A stretch of 7,279 nt of DNA from an uncultured Sphingomonadales bacterium (GCA_903893935.1 CAITOD010000182.1:1-7279); one strand, 5' to 3'; counted from the first letter of the stretch, positions 1 through 7,279 are shown. The notes: generated by a model not told the origin, from the sequence alone. Made by a program: numbers and translations.

Positions 1-1629
1 AGATCCACATCGCCCGACGCACCGCCGGAATTGACCCCGAATGTCGTGATACCGGTGGATGACGAGCCATTGCCGAGCAGCACGCCGCCGCCGGTTGCTG
101 CCGTACCAAACGTGCCATTGGCGCCCGAACCGCCCGTAAACGTCGTGTCCAGCACAATGCCGCCACCGGCCGAATCGATATTCAGCGTGCTGCCGGCATT
201 GCGTATGATGATGTTGCCGCCGAGCGCATTGCCGCCGGTGCCGCTCGCATCTGAGCCGCCGATCGCACCGGCCTCTGCGGTCAGTTGGCCGGTGGTCGTG
301 GTGCCGCCGTTGGTAGCCCTGATAAAGACATTACCGCCCGTGGCGTTGCCCGCGACCGAGCCACTGCTGATTCCGCCCCGCGCAGAGGCGTCCATGTCAA
401 GCGTCGGGTTGGTGACGGTGATCATGCCGCCGCTGGCATGAAGAATTGCCGCGCCTCCGATGGCACTGCCGCCCGGGCTACCCGCGCCGCCAACGCCGCC
501 CACGGCATAAGCGTTTACGGCAAGGGTCTCGAAATCACTGAACGTTATCGTCTGGCCACTGCTGGTGGCCTCTACCAACGCGGTGCCCCCCACGGCGTCG
601 CCGCCTTTGCCATTTGCACCGCCAGCACCGCCCAAAGCATTGGCATCGATATCGTCGGTAAAAGTGCTGCCGCTGCTCGCCCCGCCGAAATTGGTTGCAA
701 TTGTGGCGCCGGAGCCCCCCGTGCTGACGCTGGCCGTTCCGCCGGTCGCTGCCCCGCCATTGCCCGTTTGCGACGTTGCCGAACCGCCGGCGGCAGATGC
801 CACTACAGTGAAGCCGAAACCTGCAAAGCCCAGCCCGCCGGTCGAAATCCGCCCCGCGCCATAGGCCACAATATCCGCAGACCCGCCGGTTGCCGCGCCA
901 CCGTCACCCGCGGTGCTGCCGCCCGCGCCACCCGTGGCGGTCGCAGTCGCGAAAATGCCACCATTGGCTGCATCGAGGAACCCGCCATTGGTGCTGATGC
1001 TGGCAGTGCCGCCACGTGCCGTGCCGCCTGCGCCCGAGCCAGGATCGGTGCCGCCCTTGGCCGAGGCATCAGCCATTATCGACAACTGGGTGTTGAAGAC
1101 ATTGCTGGGCAGGCTCGAAGCCGAATAGATGGTCGCACTGCCGCCCACGGCATTGATGCCGAGATCCGGGAGCACGCCGGAATAGGCCTGACCGGCCCCG
1201 CTCGCATCGGCGCTGGCAGAGACTGTAAGATTCCCGCCGATCACCGGGCCCGTGGCGCCCGCATAAATGGTGACGGTGGCGGTGCCGCCTTGCGTGGTAA
1301 CCCCGCCCGGATTGAGCGCCCCGCCGCTCCACGACGCGTTGGCAGACACGCTGGCGCTGCCATTGACCGTAAGGCCGCCGCTGACCAGCAAATTGGCGTT
1401 GCCGGCGGTGCCGGTCAGGGCGTCGTTGGCGGTAACCGTCAGGTCGCCGTTGACGCCCAGCGCGGGCGCATTGGTGCCGACCGTGATGCTGGCCCCGGCA
1501 TCGGATTGCACCACCGCGGTGCCGGCGTGGTTGAACGCATTGCTGTCGGCCGAAACCAGCAGATTGCCGGCCACCGTGATCAGATTGGTGGTCGCCAGCA
1601 CCGTCGCAGACGGTGCGATAACCGACAGG
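1..1629 (-). other. Module B: Gly-rich beta-solenoid (continues beyond the window)
   Basis: The region repeats the order found in module A: ITVAGNLLVSAD, GVNGDLTVTANDA (1457-1419), LNPGGVTTQGGTATV, then about eight glycine-turn units, including INAVGGSATIYSA near 1150, GGTARGGTASIST near 1015, GGAATGGSADIVA near 900, GNGGAATGGTASVST near 755, GKGGDAVGGTALVEA near 595, GGSAIGGAAILHA near 470, AGNATGGNVFIRA near 340 and GGNALGGNIII near 230. Unit number and spacing agree with module A, while the intervening strands differ. The final residues, GGASGDVD, match GAGDID in module A at about 4944, so the window ends just before the connector and GLUG part of this module would begin. Confidence 0.75.
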
Positions 1630-4600
1630 TTCGATCCGAACGTGATGCCTTGCGCGGGATCGGTCACCGCCGCCACATCGGTCGCTACCGCATAGACGTT
1701 CGAGGTATACGTGCCGGCGCCGAGCGCAAGGCTCGAGATGCCGGCGCCCACGCGCCCCTGTACCACCGGGTTGCCGGTGCCGGTATCGGCAATATTGCTG
1801 CCCGCCGACAGCACGATTGCGCTCGAATCGAAATTGCCCGCATCGGCGGTGGCAAAGCCGATCGACCCGCCGGTCGAAACCGACATTGTGACGCCGCTGT
1901 TCTGGGGCGCGGCGAGCATATAGACGCGCTGTTCGCAGCCGCTGGTGCACACTTGCGCCGCAGTATCGGGCCCGCCGGTGCTGCCGGTGTGGACAAAGGT
2001 GTTGGTCGCAACCGTGGTGCCGGCGTTGATCGTGATATCGAACAGCCCGTTCGAACCGGCGTTGAAAGCAGCGCCTTCGGCCGCGACCAGCGCGGCGGAG
2101 CCCGCCACACTGATCACGCCGCCCTGGTCGATCTGCGGCGCGATCGCGACGACATAGCTCGACTGGCCGGGGTTGACCGCGGTGATCAGCGCGCCCGGCT
2201 GGATGGTGATCGCGCTCGTGCTGCCCGATGCGGCGGAAACCGCGAAAGCGTCGACGCCTCCATTTGTGAAGACGAAATTACCATTGGCATCGGTCACCGG
2301 GTCGCCGGCGGTGAGCACCAGACTGCCGACATTGAACGTGCCTGTCGATCCGATCAGCAAGCCGCCCGGGCTGTAGAACCACACGCGCGTGTTGGGGGTG
2401 CTGGTGATCGCGCCGTTGAACGCCACCGAGCGGGTGGGATCGTTGGGCAGGATGCGGTTGAGCACGGTGTATTGCGCGCTGCCGCTGGGCGTGCCGACAA
2501 AGTCGACCGTCTGTCCAGCGGGAAGGAAGTTGATTGCACCGCCGCCGATAGCGCCGTCATACGGCCCCCAGTTGATTGTCGTAACCGGACTGGCAACGCC
2601 AACGTTGACGGTCTGCGTCGCACCCGCTTCGGTGATTGTGGCGCTTCCGAGCACGACACTGGCGAAGCCCTCGAACCCGGCGATCGACGGCGTGATAAAC
2701 GCCGAAAGCAGCGGGGTCGAAACGCCGGGGTAAAGCCGCCAGGGCAGGCCCTGCCCACCCACCGTGTCGATCGACAGGCCGGGGAAACTGGCCGCCTGCA
2801 ATGTCTGCGCGGTGGTCAGCCCTGCCGCGCCATTGCATACCGCGCCGCCGCCGCAAGCCAGGCTCTGCCCCGACAATTGCGAGTCCCAATAGCTGTTGGC
2901 AAGCGTCGCCGTTCCGTTGGAGCCGACCAGCCCGCCGAAATTGGTGCCCGTTCCGGCGACATTACCATTGGCATAAGACTGGCTGATTGTGCCCGCGTTG
3001 GTGCCGACCAGCCCACCCACGATCGCGCCGCCGCCGGTAACGCTGACCGTGGCATAAGTCTGGTTGATCGAGCCCGCCGCCTGGTTAAACCCGACCAGCC
3101 CTCCGGCAACGGCATTTTCGCTGGCCATCTGCGTCAGCGTAATCGAACCGGTAGCAAAGCTGTTGAAAATTGAGCCATAACCGTTGCCGGTTTGGCCGGC
3201 GAAGGCACCGACATTTTGCGCATTCGACGCCGTTATGCTGACGTTGGTCAGGCCGACATCGTAGGTATAGCCATTGTCAATCTGGATCAGGCCGACGTTG
3301 TTGAACCCCGAATTGATCGTAAGGTTTTTCAGGATAAAGCCTTGGCCTTCGAAACCGGCGGTGAACGGCGTGGCGTTCTCGCCGCCAAGCGGCTGGAATC
3401 CTGGTGCACCCCAGACATCGGCGTTGTTCGACGTGCCGCTCATGTCGATTGTCTGGATCAACCGGTATTCGAAAAGAGAGTTGTTCACGCCGGCCGCATC
3501 GATCAATTGTACCTGATGCGCGCTGTCAATGCGGGCGACGTCGAAAAGCGCCGTCGGTACTTCCCAGGCGCCAATCGGGCGGGTGACATTGTCGTCATAA
3601 ATCCATGCGCCGCTGGTGAAATTACCGTAAGCGGCAGGGCCAAAGGCATAGTTGCCGGTGCCAGCCTGCGACGGATCGCTGGTGACGGGATTGAGGTTCG
3701 TGACAGTTGCAGCGTTGGTGCCATAGCCCGCTGCCAGTCCGGTTGAATAACTATCCCAATACGAATTGCTGACTGTGCCGTCGTTATACCCGACCAGGCC
3801 GCCCAGCATGACACTGCCAGAACCGGAAACAAGGCCGCTGGCCCAGCTTTCTGAGATGGTGCCGAGGTTATAGCCGACCAGGCCACCGATCGATGCGCCG
3901 CTGTCGACCGTAACTGCGCCCACGGCGTACGTTTTATTGACGGTCCCGTTGAACACCACACCGATCAAGCCGCCGACATTGTAGCTGCCGCTGGCTGCGC
4001 TGACCGCGCCGGTGGCGTAGGACTGACTGACGGAGCCGCCGTTGACGGCGCCGATCAGCCCGCCGATCCCGACAGCCGAATTTGCCAGGCCAGCGACAGC
4101 ACCGGTAGCAAACGCATTGATGATCGTGGCCCCGTCGTCGAGGCCAACAAGGCCAGCGATATAATTGCCGCTGCCGTTAATCGCCGCGTCGCTATGCACG
4201 CCGTTCAAAGTGATCGTGCCGGCCGGGGAGATCAGCCCGACCAGACCGCCGACCGCATAGTTGCCCGTGATCACGCCACCAGTGGTGAAACTGTTGGCAA
4301 CCATAACATTGTCTGCACCGATCGTTCCGATCAGCCCGCCGACTTCGGTTGCCCCGAGGATATCCGGATTGACCAGCCTGGTATTGCGGATTGTGATGGT
4401 GGCGCCGGTGCCCGCACCGACTTGTCCGAACAGACCGGTATTGCTGAGCCCCGGCCGGTTTATGTAAAGATTGGTAACGGTGTTGTTGAGGCCATCGAAG
4501 TTGCCCGTAAACGGCGTGGCGCCACTGCCGATCGGCACAAATCCGGCACCGCTGTTCCAACCCACTGTGGCGCTCGCGTCGATTTCCGCCCCGAGCGCAA

Positions 4601-7279
4601 AATTCTGCGAAAGGTAATTGTTGACGCTCTGCAACTGGTTGATGTTATCTAACAACTGATAGGCAGTCACGTTGCCCGCAACAAAGCCGCCCGCATAACT
4701 GGTTGGCGAGCCGATCGCGACCGGGTTGTAATAGATATCGGTTTGTGAACCCGGCAAGTTGATCGCGCCACTGGCGAGCGTCACGGTGCCCGTGCCGGTG
4801 CCGCTGTCATCAGACCACAAATGCAGAGAGGCGCCCGACGCCACGCCAGTGGCGAAATAGTCGATGCTGCCGGCGATGTTGATACTTCCCCGCGCCTCGA
4901 CATAGAGCGGGGTATTGCTGCCAAGTTCAATCTTGCCATTGATGTCGATATCGCCCGCGCCACTGGTTGAAATCGGGCCTTCCGTGATCGTCCCTGTGCC
5001 GGAGTTGGTCAGCAGAACGCCACCGGCGCTTGTTGCAGTGCCATTGACCGTGGCACCAGTACCCCCGGTGGAACTGGCGTTGAAATACGCAAAATAGGTG
5101 GCGCTGTTGGTGTCAAAATTCAGAGTACCGCCTGAGCTTGTGAGAAAAATATTGCCGCCCACGGCGTTGCCGCCAATCCCGCTCGGGTCCGATCCGCCGA
5201 TCGCCGAGGCGTCGGGGTTCAGGTCCTCGATCATGAGCACGCCGCTGCCGCCGGTAACAATATTCGCAGTCCCGCCCACTGCATTACCGGCAATCGCGCC
5301 GACGCTGTTGCCGCCCTGTGCCGTCGCACTGGCGAGCAGCGAAGTATTGGTGATCGTCAGCGTGCCGCCGTTGACTGAAACGCCGACGTATCCACCGGTT
5401 GCTCCGCCGCCGTTGCCTTCCATACTGGAACCGCCGGTACCAGTCGCATTCACAGAGATTATACCGATCCGGTCGAGCGTGATACTCTGGCCCGAACCAT
5501 TGACCAAAAGCTGCGCATAGCCGGTGCCAAGCGCGTTGCCCCCCGTGCCCGTGCCACCGGTACTGCCCTGCGCGCCCCCTGTGGCGCTGGCGTCGATTGT
5601 CATGGGGTTGCCCCCGGTGGTGGTCAAGCCGGCGGTGTTGTTGGCGATGGTTGCATTGTTGCCAGATGTTTCAACCAGCGCAAAACCGCCCGAGGCATTG
5701 CCGCCATTGCCGTTTTGCGCCAGCGAAGCGCCGCCCGTCGCGGTTGCCAGCGCGGTAAAGCCATTGGTGCCGGCAATCTTGATCGCCCCGCCATTGGCGA
5801 TGATCGACGCCGAGCCGCCGATCGCATTGCCGCCATTGCTGGTCGAAACCGACAGCGATTGCGGAGTGCTGGTCTGCGCAGCGGTGGCGAGCGCGCTGAT
5901 CGCGCCGTTCACGCCAACCGACACCGTGCCGCCGCCCGAGGCCTGCACAAGCGCCGTGCCACCGGTGGCAGTGCCGCCATTGCCGTTGTTGTCGACGCCG
6001 CTGATCGCCTGCGCGTTGACCGTGAGGCCGCCGGTCGCCGAGGTGACACCGCTCGACGATAGGCTGGCCGAGCCGCCTGTGGCATCGACCACGAGTGCTG
6101 CACCACCCGATTGATAGAACGCGGCGGCCCCGGTCGCATCGGCGGTGGCCGAAACGTTGAGCGATCCGCCGATCGTCAGGCTTCCGCCCGTCGCGGTGTT
6201 GACGGAGGCATTGCCGCCCGTTGTGGTCACGCCACCAGGGTTGATCCCGGTGGTGCCCCACAAGCCATTTGCCGAAAATGTGGCATTGCCGGCAACGCTG
6301 ATCGAGCCGCTGTTGTTCACAAGCGTAGTGCCGCCATGGCCGCCAAATGCGTCGTTGGCCGTGACTGTCAGGTCGCCATTGACTCCCAGTGCCGCTGCAT
6401 TGGCGCCAACCACGAGATTTGCGCCGGCATTAGACCCGATCGATGCGGTTCCCGCCCCGCCCAGCGCGCTGCCGTCTGCCGAAATCACCAGATTGCCGGC
6501 CACGGAAATCGTCTGGATTGTCGGATTGACCTCGGCAGAGCCCGAGCCGCTTACCAAAAGGTTTGATCCGAACGTAATGCCCAGCGCCGGATCGGTTACC
6601 GTGGCGATATCGGTCGAAACCGCGTAAGTGTTCGAGGTGTAATTGCCGCCGCCGACCGTGAGCGTCGAAGTGCCGGAGCCCGCGCGCCCCGCCACCACCG
6701 GATTGCCGGTGCCGCTGTCGGCGATATTGCTGCCCGCCGAGAGCACGATCGTGCTGCCATCGAGATTGGCGGCATCAGCGATCGGGAAGCCGATCGATCC
6801 GCTCGAGGCAATCGCCATCGTGATCGCGTTGTTTTTGGGCACCGCGACCATGTAGATGCGCTGGTCGCAGCCGGCGCAGACTTGCGCTGCGGTGTCGGGG
6901 CCGCCGGTAATGCCGGTGTGGACAAAGGTGTTGCTGGATACGGTCGAACCGGCGGTGATGCCGATGTTGAACAGGCCTTTGGAATCGACCGAAAACGTCG
7001 CACTTTCCGCCGCCACCAGCGCGGCGGAGCCGGCCACGCTGATTGTGCCGCCCTGGATGATCTGCGGCGCGATGGCGACGATATAGCTTGCTTGCCCGGA
7101 ATTGACCGCGTTGATCGATGCGCCCGACTGGATGGTGATTGCGCTGGTGCTGCCGGCGGCCGCCGCCACGCTGAAGCTGTCGGTGCCCGAAGCGGTGGTG
7201 ATATAGTTGCCGGTGCCATCGGTCACCGGATCGGCCGCGGTCAGCACCAGACCGCCCACATTGAACGTCGCGGTCGAGC
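1..7279 (-). CDS. Giant FHA-like exoprotein with GLUG repeats, two tandem modules (internal fragment, both ends missing)
   Basis: Codons starting at 7277 and ending at 3 read through 2,425 residues on the minus strand. I checked the frame row by row and found no TAA, TAG or TGA. No start or stop codon of this gene is in the window. The translation is rich in Gly, Ala, Thr, Ser, Asn and Val, with eight lysines and six cysteines by my count, as expected of a secreted beta-helical adhesin. Recognisable parts are an FHA/TPS-type domain (INW, INFLPAG, LNRILP, VWFYSPGG), Gly-rich GNGGxAxGG repeats and GLUG motifs ([GA]GL[IV]G). Such proteins are usually exported by Sec, then moved through the outer membrane by a TpsB/Omp85-type pore, and act in adhesion, aggregation or biofilm formation; that role is inferred from the family, and no partner gene is visible. 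Unusually, a complete second module is fused behind the first. The signal peptide, C-terminus and ligand are unknown. Confidence 0.92.
3..2348 (-). repeat. Large tandem coding repeat, copy B
   Basis: Counterpart of 4944-7277, lying downstream in the same reading frame. Identical DNA runs include 1982-2004 (matching 6911-6933) and 2086-2101 (matching 7015-7030). The repeat period of about 1,643 codons covers everything from the TPS core through the Gly-rich solenoid, connector and both GLUG blocks. The window cuts this copy before its connector. Confidence 0.85.
1630..2348 (-). other. Module B: conserved segment after the TPS core, with Cys pair
   Basis: This is the counterpart of the first segment of module A and continues directly from the internal TPS domain: STGTFNVGSLVLTAGDPVTD, SAITIQPGALI, ISVAGSAALVAAE, TNTFVHTG, GGPDTAAQV, then a CTSGC pair (cysteines at 1949-1947 and 1937-1935) and QRVYMLAAP. 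It has one more residue between the cysteines than the module A copy (CX3C here, CX2C there), the only length difference I noticed before GITFGSNLSV. The strong conservation between copies, compared with the looser Gly-rich part, suggests structural constraint on this segment. Confidence 0.8.
2349..2700 (-). other. Module B: internal TPS-like (FHA N-terminal) domain
   Basis: After LPWRLYPG and a short link (STPLLSAFITPSIAGFEGF), the chain reads like the mature N-terminus of an FHA-like protein. In order it shows SATITEAGATQTVNVG, INWGPYDG (2576-2553), INFLPAG (2534-2514), LNRILPNDPTRSVAFNG (2462-2412) and VWFYSPGGLLIG (2384-2349). These correspond to the start of the TPS beta-helix, the NR-[IV] strand and the W-x-[YF]-[SN]-P-x-G-[IL] turn that stands in place of the classical NPNG motif. 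TPS domains normally sit once, directly behind the signal peptide, where the TpsB POTRA domains recognise them. This copy has no signal peptide and lies behind at least 1,525 residues in the same frame. It may serve only as a helix cap (inference). Confidence 0.82.
2724..3566 (-). other. GLUG block 2 with LPWRLYPG closing motif
   Basis: A second lead-in starts at ALFDVARIDSAHQVQLIDAA and continues with YRLIQTIDMSG, W-G-A-P-G-F-Q-P-L-G (FQPLG at 3398-3384) and TPFTAGFEGQGFILKNLTI, parallel to block 1. It holds one degenerate motif, GAFAG (3209-3195), and three canonical GGLVG motifs (3104-3090, 3017-3003, 2936-2922). It closes with NSYWDSQLSGQS (YWDS at 2891-2880), a CGGGAVC pair (2855-2835), GLTTAQTLQAASFPGLS and LPWRLYPG (2747-2724). 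In related proteins a W-R-x-Y-x-G phrase commonly ends the GLUG region before the chain goes on to its C-terminal part (from memory). Here it is followed at once by a new module, with no stop codon. The block has fewer motifs than block 1. Confidence 0.82.
3567..4664 (-). other. GLUG block 1 (seven motifs)
   Basis: The block opens with YQLLDNINQLQSVNNYLSQN, ALGAEIDAS and W-N-S-G-A-G-F-V-P-I-G (FVPIG at 4541-4527), then TPFTGNFDGLNNTVTNLYI, the usual lead-in to GLUG repeats. Seven [GA]GL[IV]G motifs follow at 4340-4326, 4250-4236, 4157-4143, 4064-4050, 3974-3960, 3887-3873 and 3803-3789, spaced 28 to 31 codons apart. Each is followed by an S-[YF/W]-A-[TSV]-G type strand (QSYATGAV, KTYAVGAV, ESWASGLV). 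The block closes with NSYWDSYSTGLA (YWDS at 3761-3750) and a tail of about 55 residues ending near RPIGAWEVP. GLUG motifs occur in large bacterial surface proteins and near M26 IgA1 peptidases; no HExxH metallopeptidase motif was seen here, so protease activity is not suggested. Confidence 0.85.
4665..5009 (-). other. Module A: FHA-type beta-strand connector
   Basis: Between the Gly-rich solenoid and the GLUG blocks is a stretch of about 115 residues without the GNGG signature. It carries strand wording seen in many FHA passengers: GPISTSGAGDIDING, YVEARGSINIAGSI, SLHLWSDDSGTGTVTLASG and DIYYNP. The last part leads directly into YQLLDNINQLQ, the opening of the first GLUG block. The left end of the window cuts module B at the residue matching about 4944 here, so the counterpart of this connector in module B is mostly outside the window. 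It is likely a continuation of the helical stalk. Confidence 0.65.
5010..6559 (-). other. Module A: Gly-rich beta-solenoid with GNGGxAxGG repeats
   Basis: This passenger-like region begins with ordinary beta-helix strands, including ISVAGNLVISAD and GVNGDLTVTANDA (around 6386-6348). It then settles into a repeat whose hallmark is a glycine turn followed by a short strand, for example GNGGTATGGTALVQA near 5985-5944, GNAIGGSASII near 5830, GNGGNASGGFALVE near 5710, GNGGGATGGYVGVSV near 5410, AGNAVGGTANIV near 5280 and GGNAVGGNIFL near 5170. I count about eight units spaced roughly 38 to 55 residues apart. The pattern suggests stacked strands with glycine-rich corners, as in right-handed beta-helices or beta-rolls. 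There are no cysteines and very few charged residues. No enzymatic motif was seen. A structural stalk is the most likely role (inference). Confidence 0.75.
6560..7277 (-). other. Module A: conserved segment after the TPS core, with Cys pair
   Basis: The first residues in the window, STATFNVGGLVLTAADPVTD, match the end of an FHA/TPS domain, so the TPS core of this module should lie just right of the window. The following stretch has beta-helix wording (SAITIQ, ISVAGSAALVAAE, IVLSAGSNIAD) and a CAGC motif, with cysteines encoded at 6878-6876 and 6869-6867, next to QRIYMVAVPKN. The same block follows the internal TPS domain of module B, with most residues identical by eye. In related alphaproteobacterial FHA-like proteins a Cys pair before an R-[IV]-Y strand is common (from memory). 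The segment probably extends and caps the secretion-domain helix. It ends near GITFGSNLLV. Confidence 0.8.

Larger units (their letters stand above)
4944..7277 (-). repeat. Large tandem coding repeat, copy A
   Basis: This stretch is collinear with 3-2348. The codon for the first serine of STATFNV (7277) pairs with 2348, an offset of 4,929 bases. The offset is 4,932 after the one-codon Cys-loop difference, 4,929 again at GVNGDLTVTANDA, 4,938 at GGNIF/GGNII and 4,941 at the left end. Copies share short identical DNA runs, such as 23 bases at 6911-6933 and 16 bases at 7015-7030, but are clearly diverged overall. The duplication is therefore old or under diversifying change, not a recent amplification. 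Confidence 0.85.

Noticed and set aside
200..1160. CRISPR array or non-coding satellite suggested by repeated GC-rich words such as gccgccattgcc
   Set aside because: The repeated words are degenerate, irregularly spaced and always in codon register with GGN/NGG residues, so they come from protein repeats.
1069..1950. Minus-strand 293-codon frame starting with ATG, rich in Arg, Gln and His
   Set aside because: It is a shifted frame of the same strand. The in-frame reading of the same bases gives the conserved FHA-like segment found again in module A, while this frame gives only arginine-rich filler.
285..3173. Plus-strand open frame of 962 codons
   Set aside because: It is exactly antisense to the codons of the adhesin frame and stays open because the gene almost never uses TTA or CTA and seldom TCA. 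Its product is an Arg/Ala/Gly-rich string without domain wording.
2724..4664. M26-type IgA1 peptidase linked to the GLUG motifs
   Set aside because: GLUG repeats occur beside that peptidase in some proteins, but I find no HExxH motif or peptidase-like segment here.
5010..6000. RTX calcium-binding repeats
   Set aside because: The glycine-rich units lack the regular aspartates and the nine-residue spacing of GGxGxDxUx repeats; units are 38 to 55 residues apart.
5098..6114. Plus-strand open frames rich in Pro, Ala, Val (also at 31-441, 565-864 and 6145-6627)
   Set aside because: These proline- and leucine-rich translations are the complementary image of Gly/Ala/Asn/Thr repeats on the minus strand; they have no recognisable motif and stop at irregular places.
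1..7279. Autotransporter (type Va) beta-barrel or PEP-CTERM/LPxTG anchor
   Set aside because: No C-terminus is in the window, and no barrel-like or anchoring motif is present in the translated part, so this cannot be judged.

Overview
The whole window lies inside one very large gene on the minus strand. Codons 7277 down to 3 form a single uninterrupted frame of 2,425 codons with no start or stop in the window, so both gene ends are outside. By my reading the product is a giant secreted or surface exoprotein of the filamentous haemagglutinin (FHA)/two-partner-secretion type with GLUG repeats. The high G+C, the near absence of TTA/CTA codons and the local wording of the secretion domain (INW, FLPAG, LNRILP, VWFYSPGG, CxxGCxQR) resemble long FHA-like proteins of Sphingomonadales and neighbouring Alphaproteobacteria. 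That placement is inference from memory of the family.

Layout in protein order (right to left). Module A enters the window already inside its N-terminal region: a conserved post-secretion-domain segment with a Cys pair (7277-6560), a Gly/Ala/Thr-rich beta-solenoid with about eight GNGGxAxGG repeats (6559-5010), a short conventional FHA beta-strand stretch (5009-4665), then two consecutive GLUG blocks (4664-3567 and 3566-2724) ending in an LPWRLYPG closing motif. Without a stop or a new start, the frame runs into module B. This opens with an internal TPS-like secretion domain (2700-2349), followed by the same conserved segment (2348-1630) and the same Gly-rich solenoid (1629-1), where the window ends.

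Modules A and B are collinear copies. Matching codons sit 4,929 to 4,941 bases apart over about 2.3 kb, a period of roughly 1,643 codons. The most notable feature is therefore a tandem duplication of an entire adhesin architecture fused in frame, with a second secretion-domain-like segment buried in the chain. If module B is complete, a second pair of GLUG blocks should lie left of the window; module A's own TPS domain and signal peptide should lie to the right.

I see no other gene, RNA gene, promoter, terminator, CRISPR array or insertion sequence. The long open frames on the plus strand are antisense shadows. No intergenic stretch exists in the window.
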